Shown here piece after piece: positions 52,819 through 62,287 of a stretch of DNA of 64,000 nucleotides. The first letter of the stretch is position 1, and each line of letters starts with the position of its first letter. The notes below the pieces were generated by a model. That model saw only the letters and a list, made by a program, of their open reading frames with translations, did no database searches and was not told the origin of the DNA. The stretch is from an uncultured Clostridia bacterium. GTDB lineage: Bacteria; Bacillota; Clostridia; Christensenellales; UBA1242. The DNA lies in assembly GCA_944349905.1 (NCBI GenBank), contig CALVNR010000002.1, positions 1 to 64,000 of the forward strand, in the 5' to 3' direction. The position numbers and the translations under genes are program-made.

Positions 52819-55800
52819 ATGTTTGAACTTAACAATTTTGATTCCATACAAATCGGCATTGCTTCACCTGAGAAAATTCGTGAATGGTCTCATGGTGAAG
52901 TTACAAAGCCTGAAACTATAAATTACAGAACTCAAAAACCAGAAAAAGATGGTCTTTTCTGTGAAAAGATTTTTGGACCTAGAAAAGACTGGGAATGTCA
53001 TTGTGGTAAATACAAAAGAGTTCGTTATAAAGGTGTAATTTGTGATAAATGTGGTGTTGAAGTAACAAGAGCAAAAGTTCGTCGTGAAAGAATGGGACAT
53101 ATTGAACTTGCTGCTCCATGTACTCACATTTGGTTTTTCAGAAATATTCCTTCTAAAATAGGAACAATTCTTGAAATGACTCCAAAAGCCCTTGAACAAG
53201 TTGTTTACTATGTTGGTTATGTTGTTCTTGACCCTAAAAACACTGACTTTGTTTACAAACAAGTTATATCTGACAAAGAATACAGAGATGCTTGTGAAAA
53301 ATATGGCAGTGATGCTTTTGTTGTAGGTATGGGCGCAGAAGCTATTAAAAAACTTTTAAGCGAAGTTGACCTTTACAAAGAATCAAAAGCACTTAAAGAA
53401 GCTTTATTAACTTTAAAAGGACAAAGAAAAATCAAAGCCATGAAAAAACTTGATGTTGTTGAATCTTTTATTAAAAGTGGAAACAACCCAACTTGGATGG
53501 TTTTGGATGTTATTCCTGTTCTTCCACCTGACCTTCGTCCTATGGTTCCACTTGATGGTGGTAGATATGCAACTAGTGACTTAAACGATTTGTATAGAAG
53601 AGTTATCAATAGAAATAATCGTCTTAAAAAACTTGTTGAACTTGGAGCTCCTGATGTTATTATTAGAAATGAAAAACGTATGCTTCAAGAAGCTGTTGAC
53701 AATCTTATTGATAATGGTAAAAGAGGAAAAGCTGTTCAATCTTCTAAGCAAAGGGATTTAAAATCTTTGACTGCTATGCTTGGTGGTAAACAAGGAAGAT
53801 TCCGTTTGAACTTGCTTGGTAAAAGAGTTGACTATTCAGGTCGTTCTGTTATTGTAGTTGGTCCAGAACTTAACATGTATCAATGTGGTCTTCCAAAAGA
53901 AATGGCTTTGGAATTGTTTAAACCATTTATTATACACAAACTTGTTTCTTTGAATAAGTCACATAATATTAAATCTGCAAAAAGAATGATTGACAAAGAA
54001 AAGCCAATTGTTTGGGATATTTTGGCTGATGTTATTAAAGACCATCCAGTATTCTTAAACCGTGCTCCTACACTTCACAGATTGTCAGTTCAAGCATTTG
54101 AACCTGTTCTTGTAGAAGGTAGAGCAATCAAATTGCACCCATCAGTTTGTGCTGCTTTCAACGCAGACTTCGACGGTGACCAAATGGCTGTCCATGTTCC
54201 TTTGTCACTTGATGCAAGAACAGAAGCTAGAACTTTGATGCTTGCTTCAAACAACCTTTTAAAACTTTCTGATGGTGAACCTATTGTTACTCCATCACAA
54301 GATATTGTACTTGGTTGTGCTTATATGACTATGCTTAAAGCAGGAGCAAAAGGGGAAGGCTCTATTTACTCTTCTGTTGATGAAGCAATTATGGCTTATC
54401 AAACTGGAAATGTTCATTTACAAGCAGCAATTAAAGTAAGATTAAAAGCAACTGTTGATGGAAAAGAATATTCAAAAATTGTAGAAACTTCTGTTGGAAG
54501 ATTGCTTTTCAATGCTGAAATACCACAAAACCTTGGATTTGTTGATAGAACAAAAGAAGAAAATTATTGTGAACTTGAATTTAATAGAACAATGTTTAAA
54601 AAAGATTTGGGTAAAATTTTGGCAAAAGCTTATGATGTTTTGGGAACTACTGGATGTTCAGTTTTGGTTGATAAAATCAAAAATATGGGATATAAGTATT
54701 CAACACTTAGTGCCATAACTGTTAATGCATTTGATATTGAAGAACCACCTAAGAAACAAGAAATTGTTAAAGAAGCTGAAAATGAAGTTCTTGAAAATGA
54801 AAAACTTTTAAGACGTGGTCTTATAACAAATGATGAAAAATTGCGTGCAAATATAGAAATATGGGAAAAAGCAAAATCTAAAATTGAAAAAGAAGTTTTT
54901 GATTTCCTTGATGACCATAATGCATTTAAAGTTATGTGTCTTTCTGGTGCACGTGGTTCAAAAGACCAAATCAACTCTGTCTGCGGTATGGTAGGTATTA
55001 AAACTACTGCATCTGGTGAAAAAATTGATATTCCTATCAAATCATCATTTAGAAGTGGTCTTTCACCAATTGAATACTTCCTTTCTGCTCGTGGTATTAG
55101 AAAAGGTTTGACAGACACTGCTCTTAAAACTGCCGATTCTGGTTACTTGACTAGAAGACTTGTTGATATTTCACAAGATGTTGTAGTTACAACCGAAGAT
55201 TGTTTTGCCGAACTTGGCGAAAAGGTTAAAGGTGTTTGGGTAAGTGAACTTGTTGTTGATGGCGCTGTTCAAGAGACATTGGCTGAAAGAATTTATGGCA
55301 GAGTTGCAGTTGACCAAATTGTTAATCCAACTACAAATGAAGTTATTGTAGAAGCTAATGAAATGATAACTCTTAAACAAGCAGAAGAAATTGAAAAAGC
55401 TGGTATTAAGAAAGTTCAAATTAGATCTAACCTTACTTGTAGATGTAAGCATGGTGTATGTGCAAAATGTTATGGTAGAGATTTGAGTGGTAAAAATCTT
55501 GTAACAGTTGGTGAAGCTGTTGGTATTGTTGCAGCTCAATCAATTGGTGAACCTGGTACTCAGCTTACAATGAGAACTTTCCACTCTGGTGGTGTTGCTT
55601 CTGCATTGGATATTACACAAGGTCTTCCTCGTGTAGAAGAAATTTTTGAAGCAAGAAAACCTAAAGGTGAAAGTTTGCTTAGTGAAGTTGCGGGAAAAGT
55701 TACAATCAAACAAGATGCAAAATATTTCTACTTTACTGTTGCTTCGAGAGAAGGCGATGTAGATTATGAAGTTAAGAAACCTGCTGTTGTTCTCGTTAAA

Positions 55801-56370
55801 AATGGAGAAACAGTTGAACCAGGAACTCAGTTAACTGCTGGTGCAATAAATCCTGCTGACCTTTTGAGAATGAAAGGTGTTAAAGGACTTGAAGATTACT
55901 TGTTAAGTCAAGTTATTGCTACTTACAGAGGACAAGGTGTTGCTGTTAATGACAAACACGTTGAAATTATTATTAGACAAATGCTCAAAAAAGTTAAAGT
56001 TGAGTCTGCTGGGGATACAAACTTGCTCCCTGGTGAAGTTGTAGATGTTTATAGATGTGATGAAGAAAACGAAAGAATCTTGCAAGAAGGTGGCATTCCT
56101 GCTACTGTTAAGAGAATTCTTCTTGGCATTACAAAAGCATCTCTTTCAACTGAAAGCTTCCTTTCTGCTGCATCTTTCCAAGAGACTTCTAGAACTCTTA
56201 CTGATGCTGCTGTTAAAGGAAAAGTTGACAAACTCATGGGGCTTAAAGAAAATGTCATTATTGGTAAACTAATTCCTGCTGGTACTGGTATTAAAAAATA
56301 TCGCTCAGTTATGCCAATTGTTGTAGAAGACAAAGATGAAAATCTTGTAAGTGATGACACAATTGCGTAA
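52819..56370 (+). CDS. rpoC: DNA-directed RNA polymerase subunit beta'
   Basis: Active-site subunit, 1,183 residues. The N-terminal zinc ribbon [20 protein letters not shown] is near residues 59-78; the catalytic loop [14 protein letters not shown] binds the Mg2+; the second zinc site is [32 protein letters not shown] is the conserved block after the trigger region. AAGGGG precedes ATG 52819. It is co-transcribed with rpoB and ended by a hairpin about 45 nt downstream. Confidence 0.98.
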   Translation: MFELNNFDSIQIGIASPEKIREWSHGEVTKPETINYRTQKPEKDGLFCEKIFGPRKDWECHCGKYKRVRYKGVICDKCGVEVTRAKVRRERMGHIELAAPCTHIWFFRNIPSKIGTILEMTPKALEQVVYYVGYVVLDPKNTDFVYKQVISDKEYRDACEKYGSDAFVVGMGAEAIKKLLSEVDLYKESKALKEALLTLKGQRKIKAMKKLDVVESFIKSGNNPTWMVLDVIPVLPPDLRPMVPLDGGRYATSDLNDLYRRVINRNNRLKKLVELGAPDVIIRNEKRMLQEAVDNLIDNGKRGKAVQSSKQRDLKSLTAMLGGKQGRFRLNLLGKRVDYSGRSVIVVGPELNMYQCGLPKEMALELFKPFIIHKLVSLNKSHNIKSAKRMIDKEKPIVWDILADVIKDHPVFLNRAPTLHRLSVQAFEPVLVEGRAIKLHPSVCAAFNADFDGDQMAVHVPLSLDARTEARTLMLASNNLLKLSDGEPIVTPSQDIVLGCAYMTMLKAGAKGEGSIYSSVDEAIMAYQTGNVHLQAAIKVRLKATVDGKEYSKIVETSVGRLLFNAEIPQNLGFVDRTKEENYCELEFNRTMFKKDLGKILAKAYDVLGTTGCSVLVDKIKNMGYKYSTLSAITVNAFDIEEPPKKQEIVKEAENEVLENEKLLRRGLITNDEKLRANIEIWEKAKSKIEKEVFDFLDDHNAFKVMCLSGARGSKDQINSVCGMVGIKTTASGEKIDIPIKSSFRSGLSPIEYFLSARGIRKGLTDTALKTADSGYLTRRLVDISQDVVVTTEDCFAELGEKVKGVWVSELVVDGAVQETLAERIYGRVAVDQIVNPTTNEVIVEANEMITLKQAEEIEKAGIKKVQIRSNLTCRCKHGVCAKCYGRDLSGKNLVTVGEAVGIVAAQSIGEPGTQLTMRTFHSGGVASALDITQGLPRVEEIFEARKPKGESLLSEVAGKVTIKQDAKYFYFTVASREGDVDYEVKKPAVVLVKNGETVEPGTQLTAGAINPADLLRMKGVKGLEDYLLSQVIATYRGQGVAVNDKHVEIIIRQMLKKVKVESAGDTNLLPGEVVDVYRCDEENERILQEGGIPATVKRILLGITKASLSTESFLSAASFQETSRTLTDAAVKGKVDKLMGLKENVIIGKLIPAGTGIKKYRSVMPIVVEDKDENLVSDDTIA

Positions 56371-56415
56371 TTAATAAAAGTTTATTTAAATAATAAGTAA
56401 CTTTAAAGATAAAAT

Positions 56416-56447
56416 AAAAAGCCGAACAGATTATTCTTCGGTTTTTT
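56416..56447 (+). terminator. Terminator after rpoC
   Basis: Stem AAAAAGCCGAA (56416-56426)/TTCGGTTTTTT (56437-56447) with one G-U pair and a 10-nt loop; the U-tract is formed by the 3' arm. Confidence 0.82.
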
Positions 56448-56522
56448 ATCGTTTATAAATTTTGTTATAAAAAATAAATTTTGTTTTGATGAAAAATGTA
56501 ATACGATATATAGTAAAAAAAT

Positions 56523-56549
56523 AATAAGCACAATATTTTTGTGCTTATT
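56523..56549. terminator. Terminator of the tRNA-Glu gene
   Basis: Perfect 11-bp stem AATAAGCACAA (56523-56533)/TTGTGCTTATT (56539-56549) with a 5-nt loop, directly downstream of the minus-strand tRNA and followed on that strand by a T-run. Confidence 0.85.
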
Positions 56550-56555
56550 TTTTTA

Positions 56556-56630
56556 TGGTAGCCTCAAGGGGAATCGAACCCCTGATTCCGCCGTGAGAGG
56601 GCGGCGTCTTGACCGCTTGACCATGAGGCC
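56556..56630 (-). tRNA. trnE: tRNA-Glu (anticodon CTC)
   Basis: A complete cloverleaf on the minus strand. Acceptor GGCCTCA pairs with TGAGGCT (one G-U), the anticodon stem is CCGCC/GGCGG with loop CTCTCAC (anticodon CTC, reads GAG), and the T arm is AGGGG-TTCGATT-CCCCT. CCA is encoded at the 3' end. The minus-strand -10 TATAAT at 56650-56645 lies 8 nt before the expected start. Confidence 0.97.
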
Positions 56631-56644
56631 ATATTTGTTACTGA

Positions 56645-56650
56645 ATTATA
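56645..56650 (-). promoter_or_regulatory. -10 box of the tRNA-Glu promoter
   Basis: Consensus TATAAT on the minus strand. The expected start (about 56638) is 8 nt before the mature tRNA. The -35 is not convincing. Confidence 0.6.
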
Positions 56651-56824
56651 TTAACAAATTTTTGCTAAAAATGCAAGATTTTTGACATGTTTTTATTTTA
56701 ATTCTTTAATTTATATATTTGTTTTAATTTTTTTGTTATGGTTTAATATTTTGTCTAATTTTTGCTTTTTATATTTAGTTTTTTATTATAAACTTTTTAA
56801 ATCAATTTGTTTGTTATTTTTTAT
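56651..56824. other. T-rich spacer between tRNA-Glu and the patatin-like gene
   Basis: Non-coding, strongly T-rich on the plus strand. I see no conserved RNA fold or plausible gene; an open frame of 63 codons inside it is phenylalanine/leucine-rich and has no Shine-Dalgarno. Confidence 0.5.
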
Positions 56825-56869
56825 TTGTTTTTTGTTTCAAAAGTGTTATAATTTCTTAAGGGAGTGTCT
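56825..56869 (+). promoter_or_regulatory. Promoter of the patatin-like gene with 11-nt leader
   Basis: TTGTTT (56825-56830), 16-bp spacer, TGT-TATAAT (-10 at 56847-56852). The predicted start, 56859, is next to the GGGAG Shine-Dalgarno, giving an 11-nt leader. Confidence 0.75.
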
Positions 56870-57703
56870 ATGATTTTTGGAAGAAAAAAACCTAAGATTG
56901 GAATTGCTTTTGGTGGAGGAGGAGCAAGGGGATTTGCTCATCTTGGTGCTATTAAAGCATTTGAAGAATTTGGTATAAAATTTGATTTTGTTGCCGGAAC
57001 AAGCGCTGGTAGTTTGGTCGGAGCTTTTTATGCGAACAATTTTTCTTATAAAGAAATGTATAACATTGCAAAAAATGTCAAAGCAAAAGATATAAGAAAA
57101 AATGTTTTGCCTTTTACTACATCAAAATTAGATGGACTTGCTGATATTTTAAAGGCAAATTTAGGAGATATTAATATTGAAGATTTAAAATTGCCTTTTG
57201 CTGCTGTTTCAGTTGATTTAAAATCTACAAAAGAAGTTTGTTTTTTAAAGGGTAATTTGGCTAGTGCAGTAACTGGCAGTTGTGCAGTTCCAGGTGTATT
57301 TCAACCTGTTGAATATAACAATATGATTCTTGCTGATGGTGGTTTGCAAAACACTATACCTGCTGATATTCCTAAATATTTTGGTTGCGATTATGTTGTT
57401 GCTGTTGATGTCAACAAGTCGCGTACTTATGGAACAGATAGCACAAAGTTTTTAGATGTTCTTACATGTTCTATAAGAATTTTAATGAAAAGTAATGCAG
57501 TTAGGGGATATGTAAATGCTGATGTAGTTGTGGGCCCAGAAACAAAAAGGTTTAAATCTACTAGAACTGACGGTCTTGAAGATATGATTGAAGAGGGTTA
57601 TAAAGCTACTATTGATGTTATGCCTGATATTATAGCTTTATTTAAGAAAAAGCCACAAAAGAAGTGCAAACAACTTCCTAATGATATTATTTTTGTAAAA
57701 TGA
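56870..57703 (+). CDS. Patatin-like phospholipase (RssA/YlbK type)
   Basis: Serine lipid hydrolase of 277 residues. The oxyanion loop GGGARGFAHLG is at about 15-25, the nucleophile Ser in GTSAGS at about 43-48, and the dyad Asp in DGG near 157. It lacks a signal peptide, so it is cytosolic or membrane-peripheral. I use ATG 56870 with GGGAG 5 nt upstream; the GTG two codons earlier overlaps that site. Its stop overlaps the start of the next gene as ATGA. Confidence 0.92.
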   Translation: MIFGRKKPKIGIAFGGGGARGFAHLGAIKAFEEFGIKFDFVAGTSAGSLVGAFYANNFSYKEMYNIAKNVKAKDIRKNVLPFTTSKLDGLADILKANLGDINIEDLKLPFAAVSVDLKSTKEVCFLKGNLASAVTGSCAVPGVFQPVEYNNMILADGGLQNTIPADIPKYFGCDYVVAVDVNKSRTYGTDSTKFLDVLTCSIRILMKSNAVRGYVNADVVVGPETKRFKSTRTDGLEDMIEEGYKATIDVMPDIIALFKKKPQKKCKQLPNDIIFVK

Positions 57704-58782
57704 AATTAAAGAATTTATCAAATAAAGTAAAAGTAATAAAACAAAATAAAATAGATTTTTTGGTTAGGACGATATTAACATTGTTTATTGTCCTTGTCTT
57801 TTTGGTGCTATATTTTTGTTGTGGTGGCAAAGAATATTTTGCCAAAACCAATATTGTTACTTCTTGCTATGATAGTGATTTAGAAGTGCATTTTATTGAT
57901 GTTGGTCAGGGTGATGCAACCTTAATAAGATTTCCAAATGATAAAACTATGCTTATTGATACAGGTGAAAGTTACGAAAGCGATAATTTAATTTTTTATT
58001 TGAAAAATTTTTTATCTTTTAACAATATTTCTACAATAGATTATTTGGTTTTAACTCATCAAGATGCAGACCATGTGGGTGGAACAAGCGAAGTATTAAA
58101 TAATTTTAATGTAGGTATTGTTTATAGACCAAAATGTTTTTCTATTTCAGAAAAGGAAATGTATCCTAATTTAAGTTATAAAGTTGTGGAAACAAAAATT
58201 TATGAGGATGCTATATCTAGTATTTATCAAAATAATGTTGATATGGTATTTAATGAAAGCGGAATAGAATTTTTTGAAGGTGATGCAAGTATTGTATTTC
58301 TTTCTCCTAGTCAAGATAATTATTCAAATTCTAACAATTATAGTGCTGTTATTAAAATAGAATGTAAAGGTAAAACTTTTCTTTTTACAGGTGATAGTGA
58401 ACAAGAAATTGAAGAAGAGTTGATGAATAAAATTTATCAAGATTTGGATATTGATGTTTTAAAAGTTTCTCATCATGGCTCAAAAACTGCAACTAGTGAA
58501 GAGTTTTTAGTTGCTACAACGCCGATATATGCTTGTATAAGTGTAGGTGAAGATAATTCTTACAATTTGCCAAATCAAGAAGTTTTAGATTTACTTGAAA
58601 AAGCAAATTGTGAAATATTGATGACCAAAGATTGTGGAAGTTTTGCTATTGCTGTTAGCAATGGAAATTTAGGGGTTTATTTTATCAACTTGCCACAGGT
58701 AGATTTTACTATTGTTATTGCAGTTTGTGGACTTTGTATTATTTTAATTTGGGGTATAAAGATAAAGAAAAGAAAGAGTTAG
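57700..58782 (+). CDS. ComEC/Rec2-type metallo-beta-lactamase-fold hydrolase
   Basis: 360 residues. An N-terminal membrane helix (about 21-45) is followed by an extracytoplasmic metallo-beta-lactamase domain with FIDVGQGDATLIRF, the metal motif THQDADHVGG (about 116-125), FTGDSE and VSHHGSKTA (about 256), and a C-terminal membrane helix (about 333-353). This is the stand-alone hydrolase domain related to the C-terminus of ComEC, probably acting on DNA or another phosphodiester outside the cell. It is coupled to the patatin-like gene by a 4-nt overlap. Confidence 0.88.
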   Translation: MKLKNLSNKVKVIKQNKIDFLVRTILTLFIVLVFLVLYFCCGGKEYFAKTNIVTSCYDSDLEVHFIDVGQGDATLIRFPNDKTMLIDTGESYESDNLIFYLKNFLSFNNISTIDYLVLTHQDADHVGGTSEVLNNFNVGIVYRPKCFSISEKEMYPNLSYKVVETKIYEDAISSIYQNNVDMVFNESGIEFFEGDASIVFLSPSQDNYSNSNNYSAVIKIECKGKTFLFTGDSEQEIEEELMNKIYQDLDIDVLKVSHHGSKTATSEEFLVATTPIYACISVGEDNSYNLPNQEVLDLLEKANCEILMTKDCGSFAIAVSNGNLGVYFINLPQVDFTIVIAVCGLCIILIWGIKIKKRKS

Positions 58783-58811
58783 CGATATTTTATAAATATG
58801 CTTTAAAAAGT

Positions 58812-58845
58812 TTGATAAATGATTATTTTATGATAATATAAAAAT
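58812..58845 (+). promoter_or_regulatory. Leaderless promoter
   Basis: TTGATA (58812-58817), 16-bp spacer, TGA-TAATAT (-10 at 58834-58839), 6 nt, ATG 58846. The start is predicted on the A of the ATG; no Shine-Dalgarno is present. Confidence 0.65.
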
Positions 58846-59313
58846 ATGGAAATGCCTAAAAATTGTATAAATATTTTATTGGTCAGTTTGGACAATCAGT
58901 TTTGCAAAAATGTTTCGCAAAAACTTGCTGAGCAATTGCAAATGCATTTTACTGATTGTGGTGACATTGTAAATTATTATATTCAAGAAAAAGATTTAAT
59001 TTTGAATAAAGTAGGTTTAGATTATTTGAAAAAAAAAGAAAAACAGGCATTAAAAGAATGTAGCAATTTTCATGATTGCGTTCTATCAATAAATTACGAT
59101 TATTTTAAACACAACATAAACTTTTTTGCAAATTCTGTAATATGTTATTTGAAAATTGAGAATAACAAAAAGTTGAGTGCAATAGAAAAAATAAATTTTT
59201 TTAATAGCGATAAATTTTTGCAAGAAAATTCACATATTACTATTGATTTGAAAAAAAATGATGCAAATAAAGCTGTTAAGAGCATTATTAAAAATTTGGG
59301 GGAAATTTTATGA
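58846..59313 (+). CDS. Shikimate-kinase-like protein without a P-loop
   Basis: 155 residues. The layout follows small nucleoside/shikimate kinases: strand NILLVSLD, a helix KNVSQKLAEQLQMHFTDCGD where kinases read xKLAxxLxxxFxDxD, and a closing helix KAVKSIIKNLGEIL. The Walker A loop (GxxGxGKS/T) is replaced by SLDNQFCKN, so ATP binding in the usual way is unlikely. The assignment is inference from pattern. Its stop overlaps the transketolase start as ATGA, so the two are coupled. Confidence 0.5.
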   Translation: MEMPKNCINILLVSLDNQFCKNVSQKLAEQLQMHFTDCGDIVNYYIQEKDLILNKVGLDYLKKKEKQALKECSNFHDCVLSINYDYFKHNINFFANSVICYLKIENNKKLSAIEKINFFNSDKFLQENSHITIDLKKNDANKAVKSIIKNLGEIL

Positions 59314-61265
59314 AACTTTCTGAAAAAACTTTAAATTATCTTAAATCTATAACTGCACAATCAATTACAAATGCAAAAAGTGGTCATTTGGGTGCTTCTC
59401 TTGGTATGAGTGCTTTTATGCTTGCATTGTTTAAAAATCATTACAACTTTGATGTTTCTGATACTGATTTTTTAAACAGGGATAGATTGGTTCTTTCTGC
59501 TGGACATGCTTGTCCTGTGTATTACACTTTGCTTAACTTTTTTGGTTTTGATGTAAGTTTGCAAGATTTAAAAGAAATGCGTGTTTTAGGGTCAAAAACA
59601 CCAGGTCATCCAGAATATAAAGTTACAGATGGTGTAGAAACAACAACAGGGCCTTTGGGGCAAGGAGTTGCCAACGCCGTTGGCATGGCCATTGCAAAGG
59701 AAATGCTTGCTGAAAGATTTAACACTGTTGGTTTTCCTATTATAAACAATTATACTTATTGTGTAGTTGGTGACGGTTGTTTAATGGAAGGAGTTGCACA
59801 AGAAGCTTGTTCACTAGCAGGTAACTTGAATCTAAACAAACTTATTCTTCTTTATGATTCTAATGAAGTTACTATGGAAGGTAGTATTAATTTGTCTAAC
59901 CGTGAAAATGTTGTTAAAAAATTTAAAGCGATGGGTTGGAGAGTTTTGGTTGTTAAAAATGGCAATAATTTTAATTCTTGTTCAAGAGCTATTGCAAAAG
60001 CAAAGAAATCTGACAGACCTTGTCTTGTAATTTTTAAAACTACCATTGGTATTGGCACAGACAAAGAAGGTACATCTGCTGTTCATAGTGGTGTTTTAAA
60101 CGAAAACGAACTTAAAGCATTTAATGCAAAACTTGGTGTTTATGAAAACTTTTTTGTTCCAAATGATGTAAGAGATTGGTGTATGGCAACATCAAGAAAA
60201 GGCAAACTGCTTCATGAGAAATGGAATCAAGAACTTGCCGTTTATGCAAATTCTAATCCTGAATTGTACAGACAGTTTACGAACTTTTTTGATAGAAAGA
60301 AAATTGATTTTGAAAAAATGTCTAGAAATTCTTATAAATGGGAAGGAAAAAGTGGTAGAGATTTAAATAAGATTATTTTAAACGATATTGCTGATAAATA
60401 TTTGCAGATTGTCGGTGGTTGTGCTGATGTTGTAAATTCAACAAAAGCATTAATTGAAAATGGTGGTTATTTCTCTTATGCCAACAGAAGAGGTAGAAAT
60501 ATTCATTTTGGAGTTAGAGAACACGCTATGGCTGGTATTTGCAACGGGATTGCTTTGTATGAAGATTTTATCCCTTTCTGTTCTACTATGCTTGCTTTTT
60601 CAAATTATATGTTGCCATCTATAAGATTAAGTGCAATGATGAAATTAAATATAATTTATTTATTTACTCATGATAGCATTATGGTTGGCGAAGATGGTCC
60701 AACACATCAACCAATAGAGCAACTTGCTCAACTTAGGTCTATTGAAGGATTGACAGTGTTTAGGCCTGCTGATGGAAATGAACTTTTGGCTGCTTATTCA
60801 TTTGCTATTAACAATAACGGACCAGTTGCAATCATTTTATCAAGAAACGAGATGGTAGAAGTTGAGGGGAAATTCCGTGAGGCTTTGATGGGTGGATATC
60901 TTTTAAAATCATGCAAAAAAGATCCAAAAATTACATTAATAGCTTCTGGAACAGAAGTTTCTCTTGCTCTTGATATTTACCAAGAATTATCAAAAAAATT
61001 TGACACATCAGTTGTTTCTATGCCTTGTTTGTCTATCTTTGATAAACAATCAGCAAATTATAAAGCAAAAGTTTTGGGAAAAGAGTTAAAAATTGTAATT
61101 GAAGCATCAAACGATAAAACTTGGTATAAATACTTAAATGAAAATGATATTTTAATATCAGTTAATGATTATCAAGGTAGCGGAAAGGGTGCTGAAATAT
61201 ATAAGAAAGCAGGCTTTTCTGTTAAAGATATTGTAAAATCAATTTTAAAAAAATTGTGTAATTAG
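59310..61265 (+). CDS. tkt: Transketolase
   Basis: Thiamine-diphosphate enzyme of the non-oxidative pentose phosphate pathway, full length at 651 residues. Visible motifs are AKSGHLGASLGMS near residue 22, SAGHACPVYYTLL, TGPLGQGVANAVGMA (about 113-127), the ThDP/Mg signature GDGCLMEG (about 154) through DSNEVTMEG, and in the second domain FGVREHAMAGICNG and THDSIMVGEDGPTHQPIEQL. It starts inside the stop of the kinase-like gene. Its terminator overlaps the next promoter. Confidence 0.96.
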   Translation: MKLSEKTLNYLKSITAQSITNAKSGHLGASLGMSAFMLALFKNHYNFDVSDTDFLNRDRLVLSAGHACPVYYTLLNFFGFDVSLQDLKEMRVLGSKTPGHPEYKVTDGVETTTGPLGQGVANAVGMAIAKEMLAERFNTVGFPIINNYTYCVVGDGCLMEGVAQEACSLAGNLNLNKLILLYDSNEVTMEGSINLSNRENVVKKFKAMGWRVLVVKNGNNFNSCSRAIAKAKKSDRPCLVIFKTTIGIGTDKEGTSAVHSGVLNENELKAFNAKLGVYENFFVPNDVRDWCMATSRKGKLLHEKWNQELAVYANSNPELYRQFTNFFDRKKIDFEKMSRNSYKWEGKSGRDLNKIILNDIADKYLQIVGGCADVVNSTKALIENGGYFSYANRRGRNIHFGVREHAMAGICNGIALYEDFIPFCSTMLAFSNYMLPSIRLSAMMKLNIIYLFTHDSIMVGEDGPTHQPIEQLAQLRSIEGLTVFRPADGNELLAAYSFAINNNGPVAIILSRNEMVEVEGKFREALMGGYLLKSCKKDPKITLIASGTEVSLALDIYQELSKKFDTSVVSMPCLSIFDKQSANYKAKVLGKELKIVIEASNDKTWYKYLNENDILISVNDYQGSGKGAEIYKKAGFSVKDIVKSILKKLCN

Positions 61266-61324
61266 TTTTTACAATTTACTACAAATTTGTTTATTTTAAA
61301 ATATTTTTCTACAAACATTAAATT

Positions 61325-61360
61325 ACACCTCTTTGTATAATATATAAAGAGGTGTTTTTT
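61325..61360 (+). terminator. Transketolase terminator fused to the next gene's promoter and Shine-Dalgarno
   Basis: Perfect 10-bp stem ACACCTCTTT (61325-61334)/AAAGAGGTGT (61346-61355), 11-nt loop, then six T. The loop contains TATAAT of the next promoter and the 3' arm supplies AGAGG. Confidence 0.8.
61336..61360 (+). promoter_or_regulatory. -10 box and 13-nt leader inside the terminator
   Basis: TATAAT (61336-61341). The predicted start, about 61348, lies in the hairpin's 3' arm, so the new mRNA begins at AGAGG and cannot form the hairpin. No clear -35 was identified. Confidence 0.6.
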
Positions 61361-62272
61361 ATGACAATTAAAAAAAGTATCGTTTTAAACGATACACAAA
61401 ATAGTGATAAAAAGGCTGTTTTGACAGTAGAAGGAGAAAGCGATAATGTTAAAGGAAGGATTAGGCTTTATAATTTCGGAGTAGAGCCAAAAGGTATTCT
61501 AACGCTTGGTGTTTATTGTGACGGAAAAGTTTATAAAGCTGGACTTACGCATGAAAAAGGTATGCTTTATACTTTTTTCTTTGATGCGAATGTTTTGTCA
61601 AAAAATTTTTCTTGTGCAGTTGTAAATGTTTACAACGGAGAAGCAAAACCTATTTTGTTTGGCGCAACTTTTGGTAATGGTGAAAACGAACTGCAAAAAG
61701 TTGTAGATGCTGTTAAAAGTGCAAAAAATGTAGACGAAATTGAAAAAGTTTTAGATGATTATGGCGTTGACTATGATGATGAAGAAAAGGTTGAGATAGA
61801 AAGAGCAATAGACAAAGAGTTTGAATGCAAAGATTGTTCAAATTGCAAATATAAGAAATATTTTTATTCACAACAAATGGTTAATAAATGTGATGAAGAC
61901 AAATATTTAAATGAAGAAATTGAGCAAAAAATTGAGCAGACATTTTATCAAGAAATAAAACCACAAATTGATAAACTCTTTAAAGAAAACAAAGAAGAAG
62001 AATATTTAGATAAAATTTTCCCAGATTCAAAATGGGTAAAGGTTAATTTAGATAGTGGAGATTATTATGTCTTTGGTCTTATATATCAAAACAACGAAGT
62101 AAAATATATATGTTATGGTGTTCCGGGGGTATATCAAAAAACACCACCAAGAGAACTTGCTGGATATCCTACATGGCTTCCTCTTGATGATAAAAACCAA
62201 GAAGGCTTTGGATATTGGCTTACTTATCAAGATGCAAAGAGTGGTGATAGTGTAAAAGCAATTGTTGAATAA
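61361..62272 (+). CDS. Conserved hypothetical protein, 303 aa
   Basis: Unrecognised, soluble, with no signal peptide. Residues about 1-105 look like a beta-sandwich (VKGRIRLYNFGVEPKGILTL). A central acidic helical part holds a four-Cys cluster, ECKDCSNCKYKKYF then NKCDEDK near residue 150, which could bind metal. The C-terminal domain (about 220-300) has SKWVKVNLDSGDYYVFGLIY and PRELAGYPTWLPLDD then GYWLTYQDAKSG. I recall similar C-terminal ends in clostridial proteins of unknown role. ATG 61361 has AGAGG 8 nt upstream. Confidence 0.75.
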   Translation: MTIKKSIVLNDTQNSDKKAVLTVEGESDNVKGRIRLYNFGVEPKGILTLGVYCDGKVYKAGLTHEKGMLYTFFFDANVLSKNFSCAVVNVYNGEAKPILFGATFGNGENELQKVVDAVKSAKNVDEIEKVLDDYGVDYDDEEKVEIERAIDKEFECKDCSNCKYKKYFYSQQMVNKCDEDKYLNEEIEQKIEQTFYQEIKPQIDKLFKENKEEEYLDKIFPDSKWVKVNLDSGDYYVFGLIYQNNEVKYICYGVPGVYQKTPPRELAGYPTWLPLDDKNQEGFGYWLTYQDAKSGDSVKAIVE

Positions 62273-62287
62273 CTTTTTGGAGGCTTT

